Of a DNA stretch of 33,363 bases, positions 1-6,671 are shown one piece after another (positions within the stretch are counted from its first letter, which is position 1; every line of letters starts with the position of its first letter). This stretch comes from JAHEJB01 sp041748175 (GTDB lineage: Bacteria; Bacteroidota; Rhodothermia; Rhodothermales; Rubricoccaceae). The notes beneath the pieces are model-generated. The model had not been told where the DNA came from. It saw only the letters and a program-made list of their open reading frames with translations, and did no database searches. The position numbers and the translations under genes are program-made. The stretch covers positions 1-33,363 of the forward strand of contig JBGTDU010000132.1 of NCBI GenBank assembly GCA_041748175.1. Reading direction: 5' to 3'.

Positions 1-568
1 CCGGCCTCGGCCCGCCACGCGCAACGGCCTCCCCATTCCCCACTCCCCAGTCCCTTGAGAGCCCCGAGTACCGCGAGCCTCGAGAACGGGGGAGCTTCGA
101 AGTCGTGTTGCTCTATGAAGCGCGAGGTCGCCCTGCGGAGGCCGCGCCATTTCGCGCCGAGGCCGCCCGGTGGCGCGCGCGGCGAGATTCGCTGCGGGCG
201 GTTTTCAGCGCATCCGCCTCACAAGAGGAATAACGACCCCGGATGGCGAGGATGACCGTACCAGATAAACCATGGACGGCAAGCCTCTCCCGAAACGTTG
301 AGATCGGCGTCACTCCGCCCCTTCGCTGGGATAGGATCTTCAAAGTGGGACAGTTTCCAGTCCTTCCCGCCGAGTGGAGACCAGCGCATGGCGGCGCTGT
401 GGAGGAATGCGCGAGGACTGTTGTGACGAGCTTGCGAGGCGGAGGTGTTGGGACGTCCCAATCTGGAAGCAGGGGTGTTCGAAAATGCTTTTAAGAGACA
501 GGCACTCGAACAGTAAGCGAAGACAAACGCGCTGCTAACTTCTGACTTCTCCTCTCCCACTTTTGCAC
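1..568. other. non-coding stretch upstream of ccmB
   Basis: No open frame here looks like a protein. The frames available on both strands have no recognisable motif, and they overlap one another heavily. Positions 31-54 hold a short 7-bp tandem repeat of the form CCCCATT/CCCCACT/CCCCAGT. The rest is GC-rich up to about 470 and becomes more A/T-rich just before ccmB, where the promoter and leader of the ccm genes should lie. I cannot point to a clear promoter. No ccmA coding sequence, the usual partner upstream of ccmB, is present here. A degraded gene cannot be excluded without a translated search. Confidence 0.6.
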
Positions 569-1240
569 ATGGCCTGGCTGCACGGCGCGATTGCGGTATT
601 CGAGAAAGATGCGCGGCTGGAGCTGCGTACGCGCTTCGCCCTGAACGCGCTCGGACTTTTCGTAGCAGCGGCGGTCCTCCTCGTGCGCTTCGCCGTCGGT
701 AACGCGGCCGTAACGCCGCCCATGGCCTCGGCGCTCCTTTGGATCGTCATCCTCTTTGCGGCGGTGGTCGGCCTGGGCCGCGCGTTCATCGTCGAGGAAG
801 AACGAGGCACCGTGCTCCTTCTTCAACTCGTCCTTCCTGCGACGCCGATCTATGTTGGCAAGCTGGCGTTCAACATCACCATCACACTTGCGCTGAACCT
901 CGTCGCGGCGTCGATCTTCTGGTTGCTGGTACGTCCTGAAATCCATGCTCTCCGCCTGCTCACCACCACGCTCGTTCTCGGTGCCGTCGGGCTTGCCGGG
1001 GCGACCACACTCCTGTCTGCGATTATCGCCCGGACGGCTTCCAGTGGGCCTCTTCTCGCCGTTCTCGCATTCCCGGTGCTGATCCCATTGTTGTTTTCGG
1101 TTGTCCATCTAACCCAACTTGCCTTCGAACCCGGTGCTTCGTGGAGTGCAGCGGCGACAGATTTGACAGCACTGGTCGGGTATGCTGGGCTAATGATCAC
1201 GGCCTCGGTTTTGCTATTCGAACACGTCTGGCGGGACTGA
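569..1240 (+). CDS. ccmB: haem exporter membrane subunit CcmB
   Basis: This gene encodes the membrane subunit of the CcmAB ABC transporter of System I cytochrome c maturation, which acts in the inner membrane to release haem-loaded CcmE. The 223-residue product matches the family's usual length (about 220) and is almost entirely hydrophobic, with about six membrane segments. A soluble N-terminal stretch contains the charged motif EKDARLELRTR that typically opens CcmB. A TTG two codons upstream (563) would add only two residues, so I chose the ATG at 569. No Shine-Dalgarno sequence precedes it. It leads a same-strand run with ccmC, ccmD and ccmE, which supports the call. The ATPase gene ccmA is not in the window upstream, which is unusual because ccmA normally adjoins ccmB. 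Confidence 0.88.
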   Translation: MAWLHGAIAVFEKDARLELRTRFALNALGLFVAAAVLLVRFAVGNAAVTPPMASALLWIVILFAAVVGLGRAFIVEEERGTVLLLQLVLPATPIYVGKLAFNITITLALNLVAASIFWLLVRPEIHALRLLTTTLVLGAVGLAGATTLLSAIIARTASSGPLLAVLAFPVLIPLLFSVVHLTQLAFEPGASWSAAATDLTALVGYAGLMITASVLLFEHVWRD

Positions 1241-1329
1241 TCCGTGGCGTCGACTTCACGGCCAAATCCCAAAAACGCTGAATCCGACCAACCGAGTTTT
1301 TGTTCGATGGCTCCCATAAACTGCGCACG

Positions 1330-2055
1330 ATGACTCCCACCGACCGCGATTCTTTAATGCTTCCGACTCGCGGCAAGGGCTACGGCATTTTTACAATTTT
1401 CGTAGCGACTTGGCTTACCGTGGTGATCTGCTTTGGCATCCTGGGGAAAATCTCCAACCTGCCGATCCTGGAGCACACGGCGCGGAACCTCTACTTCCAC
1501 GTCCCGATGTGGTTCACGCTGATGCTCGGCTGGTTTGTGGCCGCGTTCCACTCGCTACGGTATTTGATGACACGCAAACGCATGCACGACGTGCGGGCAG
1601 AGCAGGCTGCGCTCGTTGCCACGGTTTTTGGAGTTCTCGGGATAACGACGGGCATCGTGTGGTCGCGATTCACGTGGTACACCGGGACCAATATCTGGTG
1701 GAACGGCGACCCTCGGCAGGTGATGGTCGCGGTTCAGTTGTTGATCAGCGGCGCATATTTCGTGCTGCGTGGCGCATTGGAGGAAGACCGGCTCCGCGCA
1801 CGTCTTGCAGCGGCCTATGCACTTTTTGCAACGGCGACCATGCCATTCCTGACATACGTCCTCCCCAGAAGAATGGAAAGCCTCCACCCTGGCGCCGAAG
1901 GCAATCCAGCGTTTAGCCAGATGGACATTGCCCCCGAAATGCGGTGGATCTTCTATGCCTCCGCGATTGGTTTCCTGATGCTCGGCTGGTGGATCTACAC
2001 CCTTCGCGTCCGCTTCCGTGCCGCGGAGATCCGTGTAACCGAGCGGTCTCATTGA
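1330..2055 (+). CDS. ccmC: haem lyase/haem exporter protein CcmC
   Basis: CcmC displays haem at the outer face of the inner membrane and attaches it to CcmE. The 241-residue product has six predicted membrane helices. Two His residues sit where the family binds haem: His57 in a FHVP motif after helix 1 and His186 in SLHPG. The tryptophan-rich periplasmic loop is present at residues about 111-130, but it reads WWNGDPRQ instead of the proteobacterial WGTWWxWDxRLT. I believe this resembles CcmC of other Bacteroidota. I chose the ATG at 1330 because a TTG at 1300 would only add a polar tail, while starting at the ATG leaves a short cytoplasmic N-terminus before helix 1. It lies 89 bp after ccmB and 62 bp before ccmD, which fits one operon. 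Confidence 0.9.
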   Translation: MTPTDRDSLMLPTRGKGYGIFTIFVATWLTVVICFGILGKISNLPILEHTARNLYFHVPMWFTLMLGWFVAAFHSLRYLMTRKRMHDVRAEQAALVATVFGVLGITTGIVWSRFTWYTGTNIWWNGDPRQVMVAVQLLISGAYFVLRGALEEDRLRARLAAAYALFATATMPFLTYVLPRRMESLHPGAEGNPAFSQMDIAPEMRWIFYASAIGFLMLGWWIYTLRVRFRAAEIRVTERSH

Positions 2056-2117
2056 TGGCAGTTCCCTCTCCTGAAAGACCAACCGACAGCTAATTTCGGC
2101 GAGATCCGTCACACAGA

Positions 2118-2360
2118 ATGCAAGTGACCCTTGACACACTTTCGGCCGCCCGGGACACGTCCATCGCGCTTCTCGACCCAAACGCGGCTCAGCAGATTCC
2201 GCAGGGGATCGAACGCGCGATGCTCGCGTCCGACAAACTGCCGGTTGTATTGGCGGTGATCCTAATCATCTGGCTCGGGCTGCTGTTCCTCCTTTTCCGA
2301 ACGGACTGGAAGATCAGCCGCATCGAAAAGAGATTGAACGAAGGCGGCGATAAAGCGTAA
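2118..2360 (+). CDS. ccmD: CcmD-like small membrane protein
   Basis: This 80-residue protein has one membrane helix at about residues 41-60. The helix is followed by a positively charged cytoplasmic stretch (RTDWKISRIEKRL) that resembles the tail of CcmD. CcmD is the small subunit that stabilises the CcmABC complex and promotes release of holo-CcmE. The N-terminal 40 residues are soluble and longer than in enterobacterial CcmD, so sequence similarity alone is weak. The position between ccmC and ccmE, on the same strand, is the main support. A generic small membrane protein is the alternative. Confidence 0.7.
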   Translation: MQVTLDTLSAARDTSIALLDPNAAQQIPQGIERAMLASDKLPVVLAVILIIWLGLLFLLFRTDWKISRIEKRLNEGGDKA

Positions 2361-2446
2361 TGCGTATTCCGTAGCGGAAATCGCCCGCCGCCCTTACGCA
2401 ATACTCGCTACGCACTACACCCTCCATAACAGATCTTTTACCGATC

Positions 2447-2866
2447 ATGCGAACAAAAACCATCCTGGGAATCACCTTCATCGTCGTTTTTGGCGCGATG
2501 GTCGTGAACAGCTTCGGTCAGCAGGTTGCCGGATACGAGAACTTCACCGAAGCCATCGAAAACGGCAGGCGTGCCCACGTCGTCGGTGCTTGGCTCAAGA
2601 CGAGGCCGGTTTCCTATGACCCTTCGTCCAACGAGTTTTCATTCTGGATGCGGGACGAGATCGGCGGAGTCCATCAGGTGGTGTACGCCAACCCGAAGCC
2701 CGCAAATTTTGAAGATGCCGAGCGTGTTGTGGTTGATGGCCAGATGCAGGGCGAGGTCTTCGTTGCGGAACACATTCTCGTGAAGTGCCCTTCGAAGTAC
2801 AACGATGCGCGCGGATTGCAGGGCGAGCCAGAATCCGCCGCGCCAGCGGAGTCCGCGTCGCTCTAG
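2447..2866 (+). CDS. ccmE: haem chaperone CcmE, Cys-type (CxxxY)
   Basis: CcmE carries haem covalently in the periplasm between CcmC and the CcmF haem lyase. The 139-residue protein has an N-terminal signal anchor (residues about 5-22), then an OB-fold core with the typical pattern 'VVDGQMQGEVFVAEHILVKC'. In the best-known CcmE proteins haem is bound by a His in HxxxY. Here the equivalent motif is C114-P-S-K-Y118, the CxxxY form known from archaea and some bacteria such as Desulfovibrio. His109 lies five residues before and is not in register with HxxxY. The C-terminus is a short Ala/Glu-rich tail. It is the last ccm gene of the run. No ccmF or ccmH follows, because the converging mgtE gene begins its 3' end 38 bp later. 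Confidence 0.9.
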   Translation: MRTKTILGITFIVVFGAMVVNSFGQQVAGYENFTEAIENGRRAHVVGAWLKTRPVSYDPSSNEFSFWMRDEIGGVHQVVYANPKPANFEDAERVVVDGQMQGEVFVAEHILVKCPSKYNDARGLQGEPESAAPAESASL

Positions 2867-2904
2867 TTGAACTCAAGTGGGGCCGCCTCCACCGCGTTCG
2901 CCCG

Positions 2905-4293
2905 CTACAAATACAACAGCGTCGCCACAACGAAGAATACGACCAGCCCGAGGATATCGTTCGAGACCATGATGAACGGCCCCATTGCGAGCGCCGGATC
3001 GACGCGTAGGCGCACGAGGACGAGAGGGATGGTGGCGCCGATGAGCGTGGCCAGCACGATTACAATCAGAAGGGCGATTCCAGCGGTGGTTGCCAGGCGC
3101 AGAGTGTCGTCGCCCGCGATTCCGGTAAGGACGACGATGACGCCCAAAGCGATGGCCAGGATCACACCGTTGATGAGCGCGACTGCCAGCTCTTTGCCGA
3201 GTCTCCGGAGAATATTCGAACCCCAGAGCGTCCCTGAAGCCAGGCCCTGAACGGCGATGGCCGAGCTTTGAATGCCAGCATTCCCGGCCATCGACATGAC
3301 GACCGGGACGAAAAGAACGAGAACGGGTGCAACCTGCAGGGCATTCTCAAACCCGACAAGAACGAGCCCGGAGGTGTAGGCACCGCAAAGCCCGAGCAAC
3401 AGCCACAGAATGCGGCCCCGACTGATAGAAAAAACCGACGCGGAGAACTCCTCGTCTCCCGTGATGCCGGAGATGCGCTGAAGGTCTTCCTCCGCCTCCT
3501 CGCGAATCACATCCACAATGTCGTCGATCGTGATGCGACCGAGCAAATGGCCCACCTCGTCGACCACGGGAACGACGATCAAGTCGTATCGATCCATTAT
3601 GTGCGCAACCTCTTCCTGATCGAGATTGGGGTGGACTCGCTCAAATTCCGAGTCGGCAATGTCTCCGATAACGGCGTTTGCGCGAGCAAGGAGAAGGCGT
3701 TTCAGCGGGACGAGCCCGCTCAGCCGACCTTCGTCGTCCACAACGTAAACCACGTACGGATCATCGACGTCTTCCGCCATCCGCCGAACTTCCTCGGTAG
3801 CCTCCGCCACTGTTGCATAACTCCGCACGGCAACAAAGTCGGTTTCCATGAGGCCACCCGCCGTGTCTTCTGCATAGCCCAGGAGCGCGCCGACTTCATC
3901 TGCGTCCTCCAAACGCCGAACGACCTCGTCCACCACGTCCTCGTTGACATCGGCAAGCACGTCGGCAGCATCGTCCGTGTCCATCCGATCGAGGAGTTCG
4001 ACCAGTTCGCCCGCCGGAACATCCTCCAGAAAGTCCGCGCGTTGGGCGCTCTCCAGTTCCGGAAGCACTGCGCTGCTCTGCTCGCTCGGGAGCCACTGGA
4101 AGAGCGTCTCGGAGGATTCGGCGGGCAAATGCTGGAGCAGCCGCGCCACATCGGCCGGGTGGAGATCGGCGACCAGACGCAGAACCGTCTCCTTTTGCTC
4201 ATCCTCAATGAGCAATTCGACACGGTCTACGAGTTCTTCGTCTACGGCAATCGCCGCAGGCGCAGAGTCTCGTTCGGCTTCGTTCAGGGCCAT
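2905..4293 (-). CDS. mgtE: magnesium transporter MgtE
   Basis: This is a Mg2+-gated Mg2+ channel/transporter of the inner membrane. The 462-residue product (usual length about 450) has the full family layout. It begins with an acidic helical N-domain (residues about 20-140), followed by two CBS domains (about 150-205 and 210-270). A connecting helix leads to five membrane helices (about 292-462). The pore signature appears as PVVMSMAGNAGIQSS near residues 330-344, and the last helices carry DPALAMGPF and NDILG with the conserved acidic residue. The acidic N- and CBS-domains fit regulatory Mg2+ binding. I chose the ATG at 4293. An upstream GTG/TTG start would add 48 residues of non-conserved sequence running into the rsmA 3' spacer. 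It lies 103 bp downstream of rsmA on the same strand, a pairing I recall as common in Bacteroidota. Confidence 0.95.
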   Translation of the reverse strand: MALNEAERDSAPAAIAVDEELVDRVELLIEDEQKETVLRLVADLHPADVARLLQHLPAESSETLFQWLPSEQSSAVLPELESAQRADFLEDVPAGELVELLDRMDTDDAADVLADVNEDVVDEVVRRLEDADEVGALLGYAEDTAGGLMETDFVAVRSYATVAEATEEVRRMAEDVDDPYVVYVVDDEGRLSGLVPLKRLLLARANAVIGDIADSEFERVHPNLDQEEVAHIMDRYDLIVVPVVDEVGHLLGRITIDDIVDVIREEAEEDLQRISGITGDEEFSASVFSISRGRILWLLLGLCGAYTSGLVLVGFENALQVAPVLVLFVPVVMSMAGNAGIQSSAIAVQGLASGTLWGSNILRRLGKELAVALINGVILAIALGVIVVLTGIAGDDTLRLATTAGIALLIVIVLATLIGATIPLVLVRLRVDPALAMGPFIMVSNDILGLVVFFVVATLLYL

Positions 4294-4396
4294 TTTCGTG
4301 GGCGAATCGGACGTGTATTCTGTTCCGTCCGGATGATTGGAGGGCGGCGGCAAGATCGGTCCTCTGGCCCCCAAATGCGCCGGACCAATGACATTT

Positions 4397-5176
4397 TTAG
4401 ACCGCCGCGCAGAACAGCCTATTGGCGAGGGCAACAAATTCTTCCGGCGTCAAAGACTCCGGACGCCGCGTTGCAAACTCTGTCGGGATGGTTGCGCCCA
4501 GCTCGTCGCAGAGCGTTGCCAGGCTCTTCCGCAGCATTTTCCGACGTTGCCCAAACGCCGTTCGCACGACGCGCTTCATCTGCTTGACATCAAAACGAAG
4601 CTCGGTTGCCTGATCGAAATCGAGAGAGATGACGGCGCTTTCAACGGCGGGCTTGGGCCGGAAGACGTGCCGCGACACAGGAAAAAGCATGGTCGGGCGG
4701 GCGAGGAGTTGCGTCTGCACACTCAGAATGCCGTAGGCCTTGGAGTTGGGTTCGGCCACGATGCGCTCGGCAACCTCTTTCTGCATCATCAGAACCGCCC
4801 GGCGGATATGTTGCCGCGCATCGAGTAGACCAAACAGGATGGGCGAGGTGATGTAGTAGGGAAGATTACCAACTACGTAAGGGCCACCCCTGTCGTTGTC
4901 CCAGAATGCCGACCAATCCACTTCCAGTATATCCTGATGGCGAATATCAAGATTCGGAAACTCATCCTGCAAATGCGCCACAGCCTCGTCGTCCACTTCA
5001 ATGACGGTGAGGTTCGGATAGCGTTCGCGTAGCCTTCCCGTGAGTGCGCCCATGCCAGGCCCAATCTCGACGAGCCGGGCTCCCGGCGGCGCGGCCACGG
5101 CATCGACGATCTTCCCGATCACATTTTGATCGATGAGAAAGTGCTGGCCGAGGCGTTTTTTTGGGTGAACCGACAT
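4397..5176 (-). CDS. rsmA: 16S rRNA (adenine(1518)-N6/adenine(1519)-N6)-dimethyltransferase RsmA
   Basis: RsmA (KsgA) dimethylates two adjacent adenines in helix 45 of 16S rRNA during 30S maturation, using S-adenosylmethionine. The 259-residue product is full length. It shows the N-terminal GQHFL (residues 10-14), SAM motif I VEIGPGMG (36-43), the acidic residues of motif II (IEVDDEAV, about 59-66) and the catalytic NLPYY (104-108). The C-terminal helical domain includes AFGQRRKMLRKSL. The ATG at 5176 gives the classic MSVHPKKRLGQHFL opening. A TTG 18 bp upstream is less likely. It probably heads a transcript that continues into mgtE. Confidence 0.96.
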   Translation of the reverse strand: MSVHPKKRLGQHFLIDQNVIGKIVDAVAAPPGARLVEIGPGMGALTGRLRERYPNLTVIEVDDEAVAHLQDEFPNLDIRHQDILEVDWSAFWDNDRGGPYVVGNLPYYITSPILFGLLDARQHIRRAVLMMQKEVAERIVAEPNSKAYGILSVQTQLLARPTMLFPVSRHVFRPKPAVESAVISLDFDQATELRFDVKQMKRVVRTAFGQRRKMLRKSLATLCDELGATIPTEFATRRPESLTPEEFVALANRLFCAAV

Positions 5177-5211
5177 CAACCGCAACGATACCAACTCACG
5201 TTCAATTAAGA

Positions 5212-5240
5212 ACGCCGCCCCGAAAGCTCCGAGGCGGCGT
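5212..5240 (-). terminator. hairpin terminator after the lipoprotein gene
   Basis: An inverted repeat has 8-bp perfect arms, ACGCCGCC at 5212-5219 and GGCGGCGT at 5233-5240, with a 13-nt loop. Read on the minus strand it starts about 25 nt after the lipoprotein stop codon and is followed by TCTTAATT. The T-run is modest, so this is a likely but weak intrinsic terminator separating the lipoprotein gene from rsmA. Confidence 0.5.
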
Positions 5241-5265
5241 GTGGCGGACTTGGTCCGGGGGGAGG

Positions 5266-5823
5266 TTACTCGGGAAGGTCGTAGGCTTGCTGGACGGCTT
5301 CGTAATCCGTGTAGTCAAGAGCTGCGCGCGCGTTGCCAACGAACAGGTTGCCCGGGATCATGACGAGACGGAAATCGGTGCGTTCATGTGTACTGAAGTC
5401 GAGCGGTGACGACGCAATGAGGTCGATGTACAAATCCTGGATGTCGTACGAAAACGAGTAGGTCAGCGAGTAGTCGATAAACTCGTCGCCGTCCTCATCT
5501 ACCCCGACCGTCACCGGAAGCGCGGTCCACGTGCCGCCTCCACCGACGACGAGTAGCTCGCCATCCCCGTAAAGAAGTACTGCCCCGGCGTCGGCCACGT
5601 CACTGTTGAGTTCCGGGACCTCCCGGTTGTAACTCCCGATCGTACCGTCGCTGCTTTGCACGAGATCGCCGCCGTCGATACTGAAGTTGCGGACGATGAT
5701 GTCGTTGCCGATCACAACGACGTCGTCCCGGTAGTTGTCGCAGCCGACAGATAGGAGCAGGATGCCGGTGAGAATGGTTGCTGCAAAAACCGAGCGAAGC
5801 GAAGAGGGGGTAATCATGTTCAT
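5266..5823 (-). CDS. lipoprotein of unknown function
   Basis: The 185-residue product opens with a lipoprotein signal peptide. A short basic/polar start is followed by a hydrophobic run (residues about 10-26) and the lipobox LSVGC, then the mature start CDNYRDD. The mature part is acidic and predicted to be mostly beta-strand. It has GAVLLYGDG, a WTALPVTVGVDEDG block, a central strand pattern DYSLTYSFSYDIQDLYIDL, and a C-terminal stretch with FRLVMIPG and a final DYTDYEAVQQAYDLPE. From memory this resembles a family of about 180-residue hypothetical proteins common in Bacteroidota that share the WTALP and VVIP-type motifs, but I cannot name a domain. An alternative ATG lies 6 bp downstream. 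It is transcribed between two hairpins, so it is probably a single-gene unit. An outer-membrane anchor is likely, and its function is unknown. Confidence 0.8.
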   Translation of the reverse strand: MNMITPSSLRSVFAATILTGILLLSVGCDNYRDDVVVIGNDIIVRNFSIDGGDLVQSSDGTIGSYNREVPELNSDVADAGAVLLYGDGELLVVGGGGTWTALPVTVGVDEDGDEFIDYSLTYSFSYDIQDLYIDLIASSPLDFSTHERTDFRLVMIPGNLFVGNARAALDYTDYEAVQQAYDLPE

Positions 5824-5942
5824 GGGGGGAGGGTTGCAGATGAAAACGTCATTTTGATGCACCGGGAGAGCCGCCGAAGCGAGCCGGGGGGTAACACGCC
5901 GTCCGGCCCTCGGCTGATATCAAACGGCCCTCGAGAGCGAAA

Positions 5943-5967
5943 GGCACAGCCCGGTACGGGCCGTGCC
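5943..5967 (-). terminator. hairpin terminator after bioY
   Basis: A GC-rich inverted repeat has arms GGCACAGCCCG (5943-5953) and CGGGCCGTGCC (5957-5967), a 3-nt loop and one mismatch. On the minus strand it lies about 43 nt beyond the bioY stop codon and is followed by TTTCGC. The stem is strong but the T-run is short. It would separate bioY from the lipoprotein gene. Confidence 0.5.
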
Positions 5968-6010
5968 TCAAAAACGTTGGTTGGTGCCGATGGTGTGGGA
6001 TGGGCCATGC

Positions 6011-6595
6011 TCAACCAGCGAGCCGTCGCGCCCCCGTGTAAAGCGTCGCCGTGAGGGCAATCTTTGTCAGGTCCCACGGAACGAAATTCAGCCAGCCGCT
6101 CCGGATCGATTGGCCCCACGTTTCATGTTCGGCGACAAAATGGAGCACCGTGACGCCGCACGTGAACAGAACAACAGACCCGGCCAAAACGGCGAGCGCG
6201 CTCCCCGCGAACGAATTCCACTTTCTCGAAGCAACGCCGATCACAGCCGATGCCAATGCAAATCCGACCAGATATCCGCCCGTCACGCCAAACAGATGCT
6301 CCAGGCCCGAGGCCCCGCCTGAGTACAATGGCAGAAAGAGACCAAGCACCAGATAGAGCAGCATGGCCAACAGCCCGTTCCGCCAACCGAGAAACAAGCC
6401 GCTGCTGTACACCGCGATCGTCTGGAGCGAGAGCGGCACTTCCCAGAGATAGATCCTGATCTCGAACTGGGCGAGCAATCCCGTCAAGAGCGCAAAACCA
6501 ACGATGCCAGCGGCCTGCGTAGCGAGCGACGCCTGCTCGCTGCGGAGAACATCGACGGAAGCGGCTCGAGGCGATCGGAGAGCGAGCGTAGGCAT
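6011..6595 (-). CDS. bioY: biotin transporter BioY
   Basis: BioY is the substrate-binding membrane component (S-component) for biotin uptake, working either with an energy-coupling ATPase module or alone. The 194-residue product has about six membrane helices after a 20-residue polar N-terminus. It carries the family pattern: VPLSLQTIAVYSSGLFLG (helix 2), a YLVLGLFLPLYSGG block, and a TGGYLVGF motif in helix 4. There are no ecfA or ecfT genes nearby, so it must share an ECF module encoded elsewhere or act alone. No biotin synthesis gene or clear BirA-type operator is adjacent. The ATG at 6595 is the only reasonable start. Confidence 0.9.
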   Translation of the reverse strand: MPTLALRSPRAASVDVLRSEQASLATQAAGIVGFALLTGLLAQFEIRIYLWEVPLSLQTIAVYSSGLFLGWRNGLLAMLLYLVLGLFLPLYSGGASGLEHLFGVTGGYLVGFALASAVIGVASRKWNSFAGSALAVLAGSVVLFTCGVTVLHFVAEHETWGQSIRSGWLNFVPWDLTKIALTATLYTGARRLAG

Positions 6596-6671
6596 ACCTG
6601 TGCGTTGACGAATTGAGAAGGAGGCGACGGACGAAGATAAGCCTGCCGCCTCTCACCGGGCACGCGGAAGC

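Noticed and set aside
219..560. 113-codon open frame on the minus strand upstream of ccmB
   Set aside because: It has no motif, signal or conserved-looking core, it overlaps several other frames, and it has no ribosome binding site.
491..1108. 205-codon open frame on the minus strand
   Set aside because: It lies opposite ccmB and is very rich in Arg, Glu and Gln with no motif.
2361..2446. TACGCA/GCGTA-rich spacer between ccmD and ccmE
   Set aside because: Several short inverted and direct repeats occur, but no single stable hairpin or known regulatory element emerges. It may be a dispersed intergenic repeat, which needs the genome to test.
3268..4587. 439-codon open frame on the plus strand
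   Set aside because: It lies opposite mgtE, whose domains and pore motif are clear. The plus-strand product has no recognisable motif, and such long antisense frames are common in GC-rich genes.
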